Shown piece after piece: positions 20,121 through 29,083 of a stretch of 64,000 nt of DNA. The notes beneath the pieces were generated by a model that saw only the letters and a program-made list of their open reading frames with translations, was not told where the DNA came from and did not search any database. Every line of letters starts with the position of its first letter. The first letter of the stretch is position 1. The stretch comes from Paenibacillus sp. FSL R5-0766. GTDB lineage: Bacteria > Bacillota > Bacilli > Paenibacillales > Paenibacillaceae. A program made the translations under genes and the position numbers. The stretch is from positions 2,046,001 through 2,110,000 of the forward strand of contig NZ_CP150227.1 in NCBI RefSeq assembly GCF_037971845.1, given 5' to 3'.

Positions 20121-21170
20121 TTACTGTACATAAATTTCAACGATAGCAATATCTCTTTCTTTCGCTAAATCGATAAAGGCTGTAGAGGTCTGAACGAGTG
20201 GTCGGAAATAATCCGCAGGATTATTCATGACAATGAGTCCCGTCTGACCCGTGGTGAGCAGAACCCTTTTACCGATAAAATTAGGCAGCATGTGCTTGAT
20301 CAGTTCCTGCGTTGCTTCAGCATTTAACTGACCAAAGCTGAGGCTGTACAGTTCACACAGAACAGAGATCAGTTCCTGTTTGGTCTGGTATACCCGATTG
20401 GTCGTCATGGCGCTGTAAACGTCTGCTACAGCAGTTATACGGGCATATGGGTGGATCTCGTCCCCTCGCAGTCCATGAGGATAACCACTTCCATCCTCGC
20501 GCTCATGATGTTGAAGTGCAACCATTGCCAGAATTTCATCCTGCGTGGATTCTTTAATGATATCGTACCCATAGAATGTGTGTTTCTTCATTTCGTCAAA
20601 TTCTTCCGTGGTCAATTTACCAGGTTTATGTAAAATCTCAGAAGGAATCTTGGACTTGCCGATATCATGAAGATATCCTGCTTTGGCTACCGTTAGACAT
20701 TCCTCGGGGTTGTAACCCATCCAGCCGGCGATATAAAAAGCGAGCATTCCGACTTGCAATGAATGGTTGTACGTATAATCGCTATCCCCGTCCAGCATAA
20801 GAAGCAAGGAGACAACATCTTTTTGTTTTTCCAACTGTTCTGTTAGGGTAAACAAAATCTCATCGACCTGTGTCTCATCAATAAAACCCTTCTCCATCGC
20901 TTGTTGAAATAGAGATTCAGTACCTTTGATCGTATCGTTAAACAAGTTAGTTAACAGACGGGTCTGATCGGAAGGTAAGGTTTGTGCATCAGAGTGTAGG
21001 TCGGATGTTGTGTGTTCTACATCTGCGTACTCAATTCCATGTTGCAACAGTTTGGATAGGTCATCTTCACTGAGGGTGGAACCTTTCATCAGCATGTGGA
21101 GACCCGAACTGTTGTATACATCATTTTTTAACAGGTCACCCGGTTTAAGATCAGTAACATGCACTCTCAC
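20121..21170 (-). CDS. HD-GYP domain protein (probable cyclic-di-GMP phosphodiesterase)
   Basis: A 349-residue protein. Residues 1-115 form an N-terminal region beginning with RVHVTDLKPGDLL; residues about 130-290 form the HD-GYP domain with YLHDIGKSKIP, a helix ending in KKHTFYGYDII, HHEREDGSGYP and ITAVADVYSAMTTNR. These are the metal and GYP motifs needed for hydrolysis of cyclic di-GMP. GTG start with AAGGTGG upstream. A second HD-GYP protein with a similar N-terminus is encoded at 23664-24785 on the other strand. No GGDEF or EAL domain is seen in the window. Confidence 0.9.
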   Translation of the reverse strand: MRVHVTDLKPGDLLKNDVYNSSGLHMLMKGSTLSEDDLSKLLQHGIEYADVEHTTSDLHSDAQTLPSDQTRLLTNLFNDTIKGTESLFQQAMEKGFIDETQVDEILFTLTEQLEKQKDVVSLLLMLDGDSDYTYNHSLQVGMLAFYIAGWMGYNPEECLTVAKAGYLHDIGKSKIPSEILHKPGKLTTEEFDEMKKHTFYGYDIIKESTQDEILAMVALQHHEREDGSGYPHGLRGDEIHPYARITAVADVYSAMTTNRVYQTKQELISVLCELYSLSFGQLNAEATQELIKHMLPNFIGKRVLLTTGQTGLIVMNNPADYFRPLVQTSTAFIDLAKERDIAIVEIYVQ

Positions 21171-21293
21171 GTATAAACCACCTTTTCTCGACTAATATCG
21201 ACACATATAATTATAATAACAAGAAAAAAATGGGTTGACAACGACTTATTTACTATTAACCCACTCAATCTAAAAGGTGTAAAGGCTCATTAT

Positions 21294-22040
21294 TTAGTTC
21301 TCCATGGGGTTCCATGGTCCTAATTGATGTCCCTTCCATTCAGATCCATCTTCCCAAATTTCCTTTTTCCAGATCGGAACGGTCTGTTTGAGTCTCTCTA
21401 TGGCGTAACGGCTTGCATCATAACAGTCGTTGCGATGAGGCGAGGAGACGGCAATGACTACACTAATCTCTGCCACATCCACTTTGCCGATTCGGTGACT
21501 GATTGCACATAACACACCAGGCCAGCGATCGGAGATTTCCACACCAATGGCAGCCATCTGAGAAAGAGCCATCGGCACATAGGCCTCGTATTCAAGATGA
21601 ACGGTGCGTTGTTCACCGGTCATTTCACGAGTCGTACCTACAAAAGTAAGAGCTGCCCCGTGATTCGGGGTAATCACTAGCGCCGTTGTTGCTTCCACGG
21701 ACAAGGTGGACTCTGTGATCAGAAATAAGCCATCTTCAGTCCGATGCTCCGGTACGGTAGAGCGTTGCTTTTCATCGGATATATCCGTACCATCGCCGCC
21801 AGAGACGGGAGGGATCAACGCAAGTTCATCTTCTGAGCTAAGTATAGTATCGGCAGGAGCGTACTGCTGGTTAACTGCCAAAAAGGATGTCTTTATCTGA
21901 GAAGCTGCCTCTGGGTAGGCCAGACTCAGTTTTTCTTTTAAATCGGCAGCGGTTGGAATGTCTCCAATGTACTCAAACTCCAGAAGGGATGTATTTAAAC
22001 GTTCTGCAATGCCTGCAAATAGTTGAATTGTCAATTTCAT
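21294..22040 (-). CDS. MoaD-MoaE fusion (molybdopterin synthase)
   Basis: A 248-residue fusion. Residues 1-82 are MoaD, the small sulfur carrier: KLTIQLFAGIAE at the start and PPVSGG at 77-82, the di-glycine that normally is the free C-terminus carrying the thiocarboxylate. Residues 83-102 are a polar linker. Residues 103-248 are MoaE, the catalytic subunit: GAALTFVGTTRE, EYEAYVPMA, HRIGKVDVAE, SSPHR and the catalytic-lysine region PIWKKEIWEDGSEWKG. Together they convert precursor Z to molybdopterin. Because the GG is internal, either the chain is cut after it or the mechanism differs. AGAGGTGAG precedes the ATG. No other molybdenum-cofactor gene is in the window. Confidence 0.92.
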   Translation of the reverse strand: MKLTIQLFAGIAERLNTSLLEFEYIGDIPTAADLKEKLSLAYPEAASQIKTSFLAVNQQYAPADTILSSEDELALIPPVSGGDGTDISDEKQRSTVPEHRTEDGLFLITESTLSVEATTALVITPNHGAALTFVGTTREMTGEQRTVHLEYEAYVPMALSQMAAIGVEISDRWPGVLCAISHRIGKVDVAEISVVIAVSSPHRNDCYDASRYAIERLKQTVPIWKKEIWEDGSEWKGHQLGPWNPMEN

Positions 22041-22160
22041 AGATATGACTCACCTCTTTTTGATCTCTAAACCCTATAAATATATCATAACGACGCGGAA
22101 AATGTTATGCTTATCCATTAGAAGAATGAACGTTTATTGAAGAGCAGGGGAGGCGGTGTG

Positions 22161-23591
22161 ATGAGCACCAGGGAGAAGCAAACGTTAACGATTCTGCACA
22201 CCAATGACATTCATAGCCACTTCGGCTCCATGAGCACCATCGCCGCTATGATCAATGAGGAACGTGACCAGGGTGGCAACTTCCTTGTATTGGATATCGG
22301 CGATCATATGGACCGGATGGCCGTTGAAACAGAGGGAACACTGGGGACGGCTAATGTTGATGTTATTAACCTGACGGGCTACGATGCCATTACAATCGGT
22401 AACAACGAAGGACTAACCTTTACGCCAGATCAGCTCTCGCAGTCCTACGCTGGACTTCTGTGTCCTGTGGTATGCAGCAATGTTGTGGAGCAAGATACTG
22501 GCCTTCCGCCAGTGTGGATGAAACCTTCTCTGATTGTGGAGAAAGGTCCATTTCGCGTTGGTCTGCTGGGGGCAACGGCCCCTTTTACCACGTTTTACGA
22601 ACTGCTCGGGTGGGATGTTCTGGACCCTGTGGAGTCATTAAGAGCTCAAGTGGGAGCATTACGTGATGAAGTGGATGTGGTGGTTATTCTTTCACATCTG
22701 GGGCTTTCGACAGATCGTAGACTGGCGGAGCAGATTACTGGAATTGATGTTATTCTCGGTGGGCATACCCATCATGTTCTCGAAGAGCCATTAGTCATTG
22801 GTCAGACCGTGCTGGGTGCAGCTGGAAAATTTGGCCAATGGCTTGGGAAAGTGGTTCTGGAACGAACAAGTGTGGGAGAACCTCTTCAACTGGTAAGTAG
22901 CGGTTGTATGGCTGCCAAGAGTATATTACTGGATGATCAGGTCGCGCTGGCAATCGCTACGAATCGTACGGAAGCCGAAAGGACACTCAATCAGACGGCA
23001 GTGATAACGGATCGGGTGCTGCCCATCACGTATGACCGGGAATCCCCGTTTGCTACCTTGCTTGCACAAGCGGTTCGTCATTTCACGGGGGCACAGCTGT
23101 CTCTGGTGAATGCAGGTCAGCTTCTGGGAGATCTTCCACAAGGTAATATTACAAAAGGAATGTTGCATTCCCTATGTCCATCTCCTATAAATGCTTGTAC
23201 AATATGCTTGAGTGGAAGTCATATTCGTGAAGCACTTGAGCAGTCCTTGTTGGACGAGTTTTCAGGTAAGCCCATTGTGGGATTTGGTTTTCGTGGTCAT
23301 ATTCTAGGCACGTTATGTATGGACGGAATGGAAGTTCAATACAATCCACATGCGCCAGCCTATGAGAAGATCCAGACCATATCCATCAATGGAGAGCCTA
23401 TGGACGAACAATGTGAGTATATCGTTGGGACACTGGACATGTTTACGTTCAATGTGGGGTATCCTCCTCTTGCTCATGGAACCCATACGCTCTATCATCT
23501 TCCGGAATTCATACGCGATTTGCTGGAAATGGAAATAAAACGACCAGGGGCTCTGGACGACAGCCTGCGAGCCCGCTGGCATAAAAGCTAA
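22161..23591 (+). CDS. yunD: 5'-nucleotidase/metallophosphoesterase family protein (YunD-like)
   Basis: A 476-residue, cytoplasmic (no signal peptide) member of the UshA/5'-nucleotidase family, close in architecture to B. subtilis YunD. Metallophosphoesterase motifs: ILHTNDIHSHF near residue 10, DIGDHMD, GNNEGL (asparagine in place of the usual histidine, as I recall for YunD), ILSHLG and GGHTHHVL. A C-terminal nucleotidase domain follows from about residue 290, with SLVNAGQL. GGGGAGGCGG precedes the ATG at 22161; the frame is open to 22137. In B. subtilis yunC and yunD are neighbours; here they are 14 kb apart. Confidence 0.88.
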   Translation: MSTREKQTLTILHTNDIHSHFGSMSTIAAMINEERDQGGNFLVLDIGDHMDRMAVETEGTLGTANVDVINLTGYDAITIGNNEGLTFTPDQLSQSYAGLLCPVVCSNVVEQDTGLPPVWMKPSLIVEKGPFRVGLLGATAPFTTFYELLGWDVLDPVESLRAQVGALRDEVDVVVILSHLGLSTDRRLAEQITGIDVILGGHTHHVLEEPLVIGQTVLGAAGKFGQWLGKVVLERTSVGEPLQLVSSGCMAAKSILLDDQVALAIATNRTEAERTLNQTAVITDRVLPITYDRESPFATLLAQAVRHFTGAQLSLVNAGQLLGDLPQGNITKGMLHSLCPSPINACTICLSGSHIREALEQSLLDEFSGKPIVGFGFRGHILGTLCMDGMEVQYNPHAPAYEKIQTISINGEPMDEQCEYIVGTLDMFTFNVGYPPLAHGTHTLYHLPEFIRDLLEMEIKRPGALDDSLRARWHKS

Positions 23592-23663
23592 ATTAAAGTA
23601 CTTGCCTTCTGCTGAAGCGGCGGCTAGTGGTAATTACATCTACGGAGCGGGAGAGGATAGGCT

Positions 23664-24785
23664 GTGCGTTTAGTACATATAAACTTATTGCAGCCTGGCA
23701 TGAAGCTGGGGAAACGTATTTATAGTGAAGAAGGCCTTGTATTACTTAGTGAGGATGTAGAACTAAGCAGTCGATTGATTGGACGCCTTAAGGATCTCGG
23801 GGTCGGTTATGTGTATATTAAAGATGCTGCGACAGAGGACATCATCGTTCCCGAAATGTTGCAGGAAGAGACCCGAAGGAAGGCACTGGTCGAGATCAAA
23901 CAGCAATTTCAGAGTATGTCAGGACTGAAAACCAAAAGTCGGATTCCTCATTTCGGAAAAGCGCTTAGTGGTGTGATGAATGCGATTCTGGAAGACATCG
24001 GCAGTCAGAAGGAAGCCATGATTATGCTGATGGACATGAACTCCAGCGATTTTGACCTGTATAACCACTCTTTGAATGTATGTGTGTACACGCTGGTTCT
24101 TGGTGTCGCTTCGGGTTACACACGCCAGCAGTTAATGGAGATTGGTCTGGGCGCTTTGCTGCATGATATCGGCAAAACACAGATTGCACCAGAAATTTTG
24201 CATAAACCCTCCAGATTAAGTGACGAGGAATTCAAAATCATTCAGCAGCACACTACATATGGACACCGTATTCTCAAAGATGAACCAGGTATACCACTTC
24301 TATCTGCGCATTGTGCATTGCAGCACCATGAACGAATTGATGGAAGTGGATATCCCTTTGGTTTGAAAGACAAGGAAATTCATGAATATGCCAAATGGAT
24401 TGCGCTTGCTGATTCGTATGATGCCATGACAACGAATCGAGTCTACAAGCAAGCCTTGCTGCCACATCAGGCCGTAGAGGTGCTGTATACAGGTTCAGGA
24501 ACCCTCTATGAACAACGGATGTTGGAAAAGTTCAGGGATTGTGTCGCGATATACCCGGTAGGTATTTCAGTCAAGCTCAGTACGGGAGAGGTTGGAGTAG
24601 TTGCATCAATTCATTCACGTGTTCCTCAACGTCCGCTTATCCGTGTTCTAAAAGATGCGGACGGCCAGACTTTATCTTCGCCTTATGAAATTAACCTGCT
24701 GACAGCTCTGTCTGTGATGATCACAGGTGTAGAGGGTGTGGAGGATACACCTTCAGCGGCTCAAAGTGAACAGGTGGAAAGCTGA
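23664..24785 (+). CDS. HD-GYP domain protein (probable cyclic-di-GMP phosphodiesterase)
   Basis: A 373-residue protein. The N-terminal 110 residues (INLLQPGMKLGKRIYSEEG) resemble those of the HD-GYP protein at 20121-21170. The HD-GYP domain follows: LLHDIGKTQIAPEILHKP, QQHTTYGHRIL, HHERIDGSGYPFG and IALADSYDAMTTNR, all metal ligands and the GYP present. The C-terminal segment to residue 373 is acidic at its end. GTG start with GAGAGGA upstream, 72 bases after yunD, so possibly co-transcribed with it. Confidence 0.9.
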   Translation: MRLVHINLLQPGMKLGKRIYSEEGLVLLSEDVELSSRLIGRLKDLGVGYVYIKDAATEDIIVPEMLQEETRRKALVEIKQQFQSMSGLKTKSRIPHFGKALSGVMNAILEDIGSQKEAMIMLMDMNSSDFDLYNHSLNVCVYTLVLGVASGYTRQQLMEIGLGALLHDIGKTQIAPEILHKPSRLSDEEFKIIQQHTTYGHRILKDEPGIPLLSAHCALQHHERIDGSGYPFGLKDKEIHEYAKWIALADSYDAMTTNRVYKQALLPHQAVEVLYTGSGTLYEQRMLEKFRDCVAIYPVGISVKLSTGEVGVVASIHSRVPQRPLIRVLKDADGQTLSSPYEINLLTALSVMITGVEGVEDTPSAAQSEQVES

Positions 24786-24803
24786 ACTACTTGAAAGATG
24801 ATT

Positions 24804-24868
24804 AGCGCTCATGTCGTAATATCCGGGCCGTTTCGTAATTCGGTCCAGAGTTGCCTGAGCGTTTTTTG
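24804..24868 (+). terminator. Probable terminator after the second HD-GYP gene
   Basis: AGCGCTCA pairs with TGAGCGT at the base of a branched structure containing a GGCCG/CGGTC inner stem, followed by TTTTTT. Confidence 0.5.
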
Positions 24869-25005
24869 TCATGTAATGGACAGGGTCTACGTATGCCGGA
24901 GCATTCAAAATTGTGCTATGATAAAAGATAACTCCAAAAAGAGAAACACAAGGTATGATGTAAATAAAACTTTTTAGGTTAATAAAAGGAATAAGGTGAA
25001 GAACA

Positions 25006-26142
25006 ATGACCATGCTAAACTCAGGATCGGTACAACCGATGCCTTTATCGCCAACGAATGATCCGTGGGATCCGATCGGCTCTCTGCGTACATATGGACG
25101 CCATGTGCTGACCAGTGTAGAAATGACCGTGACACATCTGTGCAATATGAGGTGTGAGCATTGTGCCGTGGGAGATATGCTTACGATGCGTGAGGCACCG
25201 GCTCTTCCGCTCCCTCTGATGCTGAAACGATTGGATGAAGTGGAGCATCTACAGACGATTAGTCTGACGGGTGGCGAGCCAAGCTTTAGCCAGAAAACAG
25301 TGGATGAGATGATCATCCCGCTGCTCAAATATGCCAAGGAACGTGGAATTCGTTCCCAGATCAATTCGAATTTAACGCTGGATATCAGCCGGTATGAGCA
25401 ACTTTTACCTTATCTGGACGTTATGCATATCTCATTCAACTATCTGAATGCTGACGATTTCCATCAAGTTGGATTTGCGAATAGCGGCAGACCTGTGAAA
25501 CGTGAAGTCGCGGTGAAAATGTATGAGAAAATGATTGAAAATTCCCGCAAACTGAGTGAAGCAGGCATGTTTATCTCTGCGGAATCAATGATTAACTTCC
25601 GTACGCACGACAAGCTGGATGGTATTCACCAATTGATTCGTGAGATGGGCTGTGTCCGTCATGAAGTGCATCCGATGTATAATTCGAACTTTGCTTCGTC
25701 ACTGCCCGTGTTATCACTGGATCATATGAGAGCAGCGATTCATCGTTTGCTTGATGTGCGTGACAAAGATATGTGGATGTTATTCGGGACCCTGCCATTC
25801 TTCGCGTGCAGTGCAGCAGAGCAGGATCGGGAACTGATCAACCGTTTATACAGCGAACCAAATGTGACGGTACGTAACGATCCGGACGGACGTAACCGCG
25901 TTAACGTCAACATGTTCACGGGTAATGTGTATGTGACGGATTTTGCGGATATCCCGGCGTTTGGTAACATTCGTGATCGTAAACTGGATGATGTGTTCCA
26001 TGAATGGTCAGCTGAACATCCGTTGAATCAAACGGTCAATTGCCATTGCGATATTGCATCCTGTTGCGGACCAAACCTGCTAGTGGCAGATATGTATTAC
26101 AAGGGTGTGGATTTCAAATCGAGAAAGGCAATCACACGTTGA
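25006..26142 (+). CDS. yfkAB: Radical SAM/CxCxxxxC protein YfkAB
   Basis: A 378-residue radical SAM enzyme of the YfkAB family. The cluster motif is CNMRCEHC at about residue 46, followed by SLTGGEPSFS; the C-terminal family motif CHCDIASC lies near residue 348, directly followed by CGPNLLVADMYY. The reaction is unknown. AAGGTG lies nine bases before the ATG. It stands alone between a terminator-like structure and a CBS-domain gene 46 bases downstream with which it may be co-transcribed. Confidence 0.9.
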   Translation: MTMLNSGSVQPMPLSPTNDPWDPIGSLRTYGRHVLTSVEMTVTHLCNMRCEHCAVGDMLTMREAPALPLPLMLKRLDEVEHLQTISLTGGEPSFSQKTVDEMIIPLLKYAKERGIRSQINSNLTLDISRYEQLLPYLDVMHISFNYLNADDFHQVGFANSGRPVKREVAVKMYEKMIENSRKLSEAGMFISAESMINFRTHDKLDGIHQLIREMGCVRHEVHPMYNSNFASSLPVLSLDHMRAAIHRLLDVRDKDMWMLFGTLPFFACSAAEQDRELINRLYSEPNVTVRNDPDGRNRVNVNMFTGNVYVTDFADIPAFGNIRDRKLDDVFHEWSAEHPLNQTVNCHCDIASCCGPNLLVADMYYKGVDFKSRKAITR

Positions 26143-26188
26143 TATTCCAGGTGTATTCCTGAAATAGATAGAAAAGGGGAGTTTCAAC

Positions 26189-27541
26189 TTGGATATTCAT
26201 ACTGAATTTCATCTTGGACAGCTGGTATTTAATCTGGTCTGTGTCTTTTTGCTCGTATTTTTGAATGGCGTATTTGTTGCAGCGGAATTTTCCCTTGTAA
26301 AAGTAAGGCAGACACGCTTAACTCAATTGCAGAGTGAAGGAAACCGTTTGGCTGGTTATGCACTGAAGGTGAATAGTAAACTGGATTCCTATCTATCGGC
26401 AACTCAGTTCGGGATTACATTGACATCACTTGGACTTGGGTGGCTGGGAGAGCCAGCCATCTCTGAATTGCTCGTTGAGCCTCTCATGTTTAAGCTCGGT
26501 GTAGGAGATACAGGGCTGATATCGACCTTGTCCGTCATTATCGGTTTCTGTATCATTACGTTTCTGCATATTGTGCTGGGTGAGCTTGCGCCTAAATCGT
26601 TGGCGATTCAAAAAACAGACGGAGTGGCTTTGTTCTTATCTGCACCCTTGCTGTTGTTCTACAAAATCTTCTTCCCATTCATCTGGGTATTGAATGTTTC
26701 GGCGAATGCTTTGCTACGTCTGGCTGGTATCGAACCTGCCAGTGAAGGGGAGGCTCACTCGGAAGATGAACTTCGTATTCTGATGAAGCAGAGTGCGAAG
26801 AGTGGTGTAATTGATAAAGATGAGATCAAACTGATGGATAACATCTTTGATTTCTCTGATATGCTGGCACGTGAAGTGATGTTGCCACGTACAGACATGG
26901 ATTGTCTGTATACCCATATGTCTTTGGAAGAGAACCTGGAGATTATTAATGCAACCAAACATTCCAGGTATCCTGTGGCAGGAGAAGACAAGGATGAGAT
27001 TATCGGATTCATACACATCACCGATCTGTTGCTGGCTAAACCGGAGCAACAACATGATCTGGCTTCACTTGTTCGTCCAATCTTGAACGTGCCTGAATCC
27101 ATGGAAATCAGCCATGTGCTACGTCTGATGCAGAAGAAACATTCTCAGATGACGCTGGTTGTGGATGAATATGGCGGCACAGCTGGATTGCTGACTGCGG
27201 AAGAAATTCTGGAAGAGATCGTTGGAGACTTGTATGACGAGTTCGAGGATGAGCGTCCGCATATGGAACGCAGTGGAGATTCATTTTCGATTGACGGCCG
27301 TTCTCTTATTGAAGAAGTTCATAAGTGGACCGGAGCCATCATTGAGGATGAAGAAGTGGATACCATCGGCGGATGGTTGTTTAAAGAACTTGGAGGTAGT
27401 CCAGCCAAGGGCAAAACTCGGGATCTGAATGGATACGTCTTTGAAGTGGAGGAGTCCACTCGTTTGCGAATTACCCGGGTTCGAGTGTACAAGCAATCTG
27501 TTCCTCAAGACATGAATTCGGAAGAAAAACCAGTAGAATAG
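26189..27541 (+). CDS. DUF21/CBS/CorC_HlyC membrane protein (CNNM-type hemolysin family)
   Basis: A 450-residue membrane protein. Residues 1-190 form the DUF21 domain with four hydrophobic helices (motif GVFVAAEFSLVKVRQTR and later GELAPKSLAIQK). Residues about 215-340 are a CBS pair (MLPRTDMDCL, SRYPVAGEDKDEIIGF), and residues 350-440 a CorC_HlyC domain (DEYGGTAGLLT between them, then IDGRSLIEEV and DTIGGWLF). Relatives affect magnesium or cobalt handling; the name hemolysin is historical. TTG start after AAAGGGGA. Confidence 0.9.
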   Translation: MDIHTEFHLGQLVFNLVCVFLLVFLNGVFVAAEFSLVKVRQTRLTQLQSEGNRLAGYALKVNSKLDSYLSATQFGITLTSLGLGWLGEPAISELLVEPLMFKLGVGDTGLISTLSVIIGFCIITFLHIVLGELAPKSLAIQKTDGVALFLSAPLLLFYKIFFPFIWVLNVSANALLRLAGIEPASEGEAHSEDELRILMKQSAKSGVIDKDEIKLMDNIFDFSDMLAREVMLPRTDMDCLYTHMSLEENLEIINATKHSRYPVAGEDKDEIIGFIHITDLLLAKPEQQHDLASLVRPILNVPESMEISHVLRLMQKKHSQMTLVVDEYGGTAGLLTAEEILEEIVGDLYDEFEDERPHMERSGDSFSIDGRSLIEEVHKWTGAIIEDEEVDTIGGWLFKELGGSPAKGKTRDLNGYVFEVEESTRLRITRVRVYKQSVPQDMNSEEKPVE

Positions 27542-27607
27542 ATTTTGTAATAATCTGATGATGAGTGAGATGAGCAAGTGTGAACATGTTACTCATTTTA
27601 CGAAATA

Positions 27608-27653
27608 CAGACCTTTGGAAGTGCCGTAAGAGGTACTTCCAAAGGTCTTTTTT
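27608..27653 (+). terminator. Terminator after the CBS-domain gene
   Basis: GACCTTTGGAAGT pairs perfectly with ACTTCCAAAGGTC across a 12-base loop and is followed by TTTTTT. Confidence 0.88.
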
Positions 27654-27809
27654 GATTGAGAGTGAAGTTGGCATGAGAAATTCCTTTATGAAGTTTGGAT
27701 AAATGGGGATTAACCTGTAGAACTGAAACATATACATAATAGAGACGGGAAGCAATGGTTTGAATGGTATGGGGAATGCACGTAAACATCGTTGAAGGAG
27801 GCGTTTCGA

Positions 27810-28049
27810 GTGAAGGATCCACAGCTTCGAGCCTATGCTCCTTTTGTGGGGCCGTTTGATCCTTGCAAACCGATGGAAATCCGCACGTATCTAGTTCCAC
27901 CGCAGTTGTTTATACCTTTCCAGCCCATGGGTTGGCCGCAATACAGTCCGGCAGAAGCGTTAAGACTGGGAACATTATGGCCTGCATTATATAGCCCTTA
28001 CACATCCAAGAAATCAAAGGAGAGGAAGGTGGAGGCAGATGGAACCTGA
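27810..28049 (+). CDS. cotJA: Spore coat associated protein CotJA
   Basis: A 79-residue protein. The proline-rich middle PFVGPFDPCKPM and TYLVPPQLFIPFQPMGW are the CotJA signature. The GTG at 27810 lies nine bases after AAGGAGG; an in-frame TTG at 27792 would include that ribosome site. First gene of cotJABC, which in B. subtilis is transcribed by sigma-E in the mother cell and contributes to the inner coat. Its last 11 bases overlap cotJB. Confidence 0.92.
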   Translation: MKDPQLRAYAPFVGPFDPCKPMEIRTYLVPPQLFIPFQPMGWPQYSPAEALRLGTLWPALYSPYTSKKSKERKVEADGT

Positions 28050-28314
28050 AGCACCGAAAGCCTGTGATGCAAAATACTACGAGTTGCTGGAAGAACTTCA
28101 GGCGCTGGACTTCGTGTTAGTGGAACTGAATCTATACCTGGATACCCATCCAGGTGATTTCCAAAGCATTGAGCAGTACAACAAGTTCAGCCAGGAGCGA
28201 ATGCGGGTAGCTCATGAGTTTCAACAGTTGTATGGACCGCTGATGAATTTTGGTCATGCCTTCTCGAAATATCCGTGGGAGTGGTCCCAGACACCATGGC
28301 CTTGGCAGGTATAA
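28039..28314 (+). CDS. cotJB: Spore coat protein CotJB
   Basis: A 91-residue protein with the CotJB core: YYELLEELQALDFVLVEL, then LDTHPGDFQSIEQYN and YGPLMNFGHA, ending in a Trp/Pro-rich tail (WEWSQTPWPWQV). The ATG lies within the end of cotJA, preceded by GGAGGTGGAGG. Needed with CotJA and CotJC for assembly into the coat, by analogy with B. subtilis. Confidence 0.93.
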   Translation: MEPEAPKACDAKYYELLEELQALDFVLVELNLYLDTHPGDFQSIEQYNKFSQERMRVAHEFQQLYGPLMNFGHAFSKYPWEWSQTPWPWQV

Positions 28315-28336
28315 ACGTTAAAGGAGGAGTCTTGCA

Positions 28337-28906
28337 ATGTGGGTATACGAGAAAAAGCTACAATATCCCGTTCGAGTGAGTAAATGTGACCCTCATATGG
28401 CCAAATTACTGATGGAGCAGTATGGTGGAGCAGACGGGGAATTGGCAGCTGCCCTGCGGTATCTGAACCAGCGTTATACGATTCCAGACAAAATTATCGG
28501 CCTGTTAAACGACATTGGAACAGAAGAATTTGCTCATTTAGAGATGATTGCCACGATGATCTATAAGCTCACCAAAGATGCTACAGTGGAGCAGCTGGAG
28601 CAAGCTGGCTTGGATGCTCACTACGTTAATCACGATAAGGCCCTCTTTTACAGTAATGCAGCAGGTGTACCGTTTACCGCTACGTATATTCAAGCCAAGG
28701 GTGATCCAATTGCGGATCTGTACGAGGACATTGCAGCAGAAGAGAAAGCCCGGGCTACATATCAATGGTTGATCGACCTGACCGATGACGTGGATCTGCA
28801 GGATAGTCTGAAGTTTCTAAGGGAACGCGAGATTGTGCATTCCTTGCGTTTTCGGGAGGCTGTAGAGATCCTGAAAGACGATCGGGAGACAAAGAAGATT
28901 TTCTGA
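28337..28906 (+). CDS. cotJC: Spore coat protein CotJC, manganese-catalase-like
   Basis: A 189-residue ferritin-like protein related to manganese catalases. The di-metal ligands fall in GADGELAAALRYLNQ, EEFAHLEMIATMIY, DIAAEEKARATYQWL and REREIVHSLRF, so the catalytic site looks complete. AAGGAGGAG precedes the ATG, 22 bases after cotJB. A terminator follows at 28932-28957. Confidence 0.94.
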   Translation: MWVYEKKLQYPVRVSKCDPHMAKLLMEQYGGADGELAAALRYLNQRYTIPDKIIGLLNDIGTEEFAHLEMIATMIYKLTKDATVEQLEQAGLDAHYVNHDKALFYSNAAGVPFTATYIQAKGDPIADLYEDIAAEEKARATYQWLIDLTDDVDLQDSLKFLREREIVHSLRFREAVEILKDDRETKKIF

Positions 28907-28931
28907 ACATTTGGTATAGAAGCAGAAGTCT

Positions 28932-28957
28932 GGCAGTCCGGTGAGGGCTGCTTTTTG
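28932..28957 (+). terminator. Terminator of cotJABC
   Basis: GCAGTCC pairs with GGGCTGC (one G-T pair) around a GGTGA loop, followed by TTTTTG. Confidence 0.65.
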
Positions 28958-29014
28958 CTTTGAAGAAATGTAGAAGCTAGAAGAAGTGTATGTGCTGAAA
29001 TGTGGATTGCTTTC

Positions 29015-29055
29015 AAATAAAAAGACGATCCTCTTTGGAAGAAAGAGAACCGTCC
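29015..29055 (-). terminator. Terminator of the ThDP/KASIII cluster
   Basis: Read on the minus strand, GACGGTTCTCTTT pairs with AAAGAGGATCGTC around a short TTCC-type loop and is followed by TTTTTATTT. It closes the cluster 29084-32680. Confidence 0.75.
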
Positions 29056-29083
29056 TGTTTATTATATTTTGGCGAAGTAAGGC

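Noticed and set aside
27720..27790. Sigma-E promoter for cotJABC (CATATACATAAT near 27728-27742)
   Set aside because: The -10-like sequence fits loosely, but no convincing -35 element stands at the right distance, so I did not list it.
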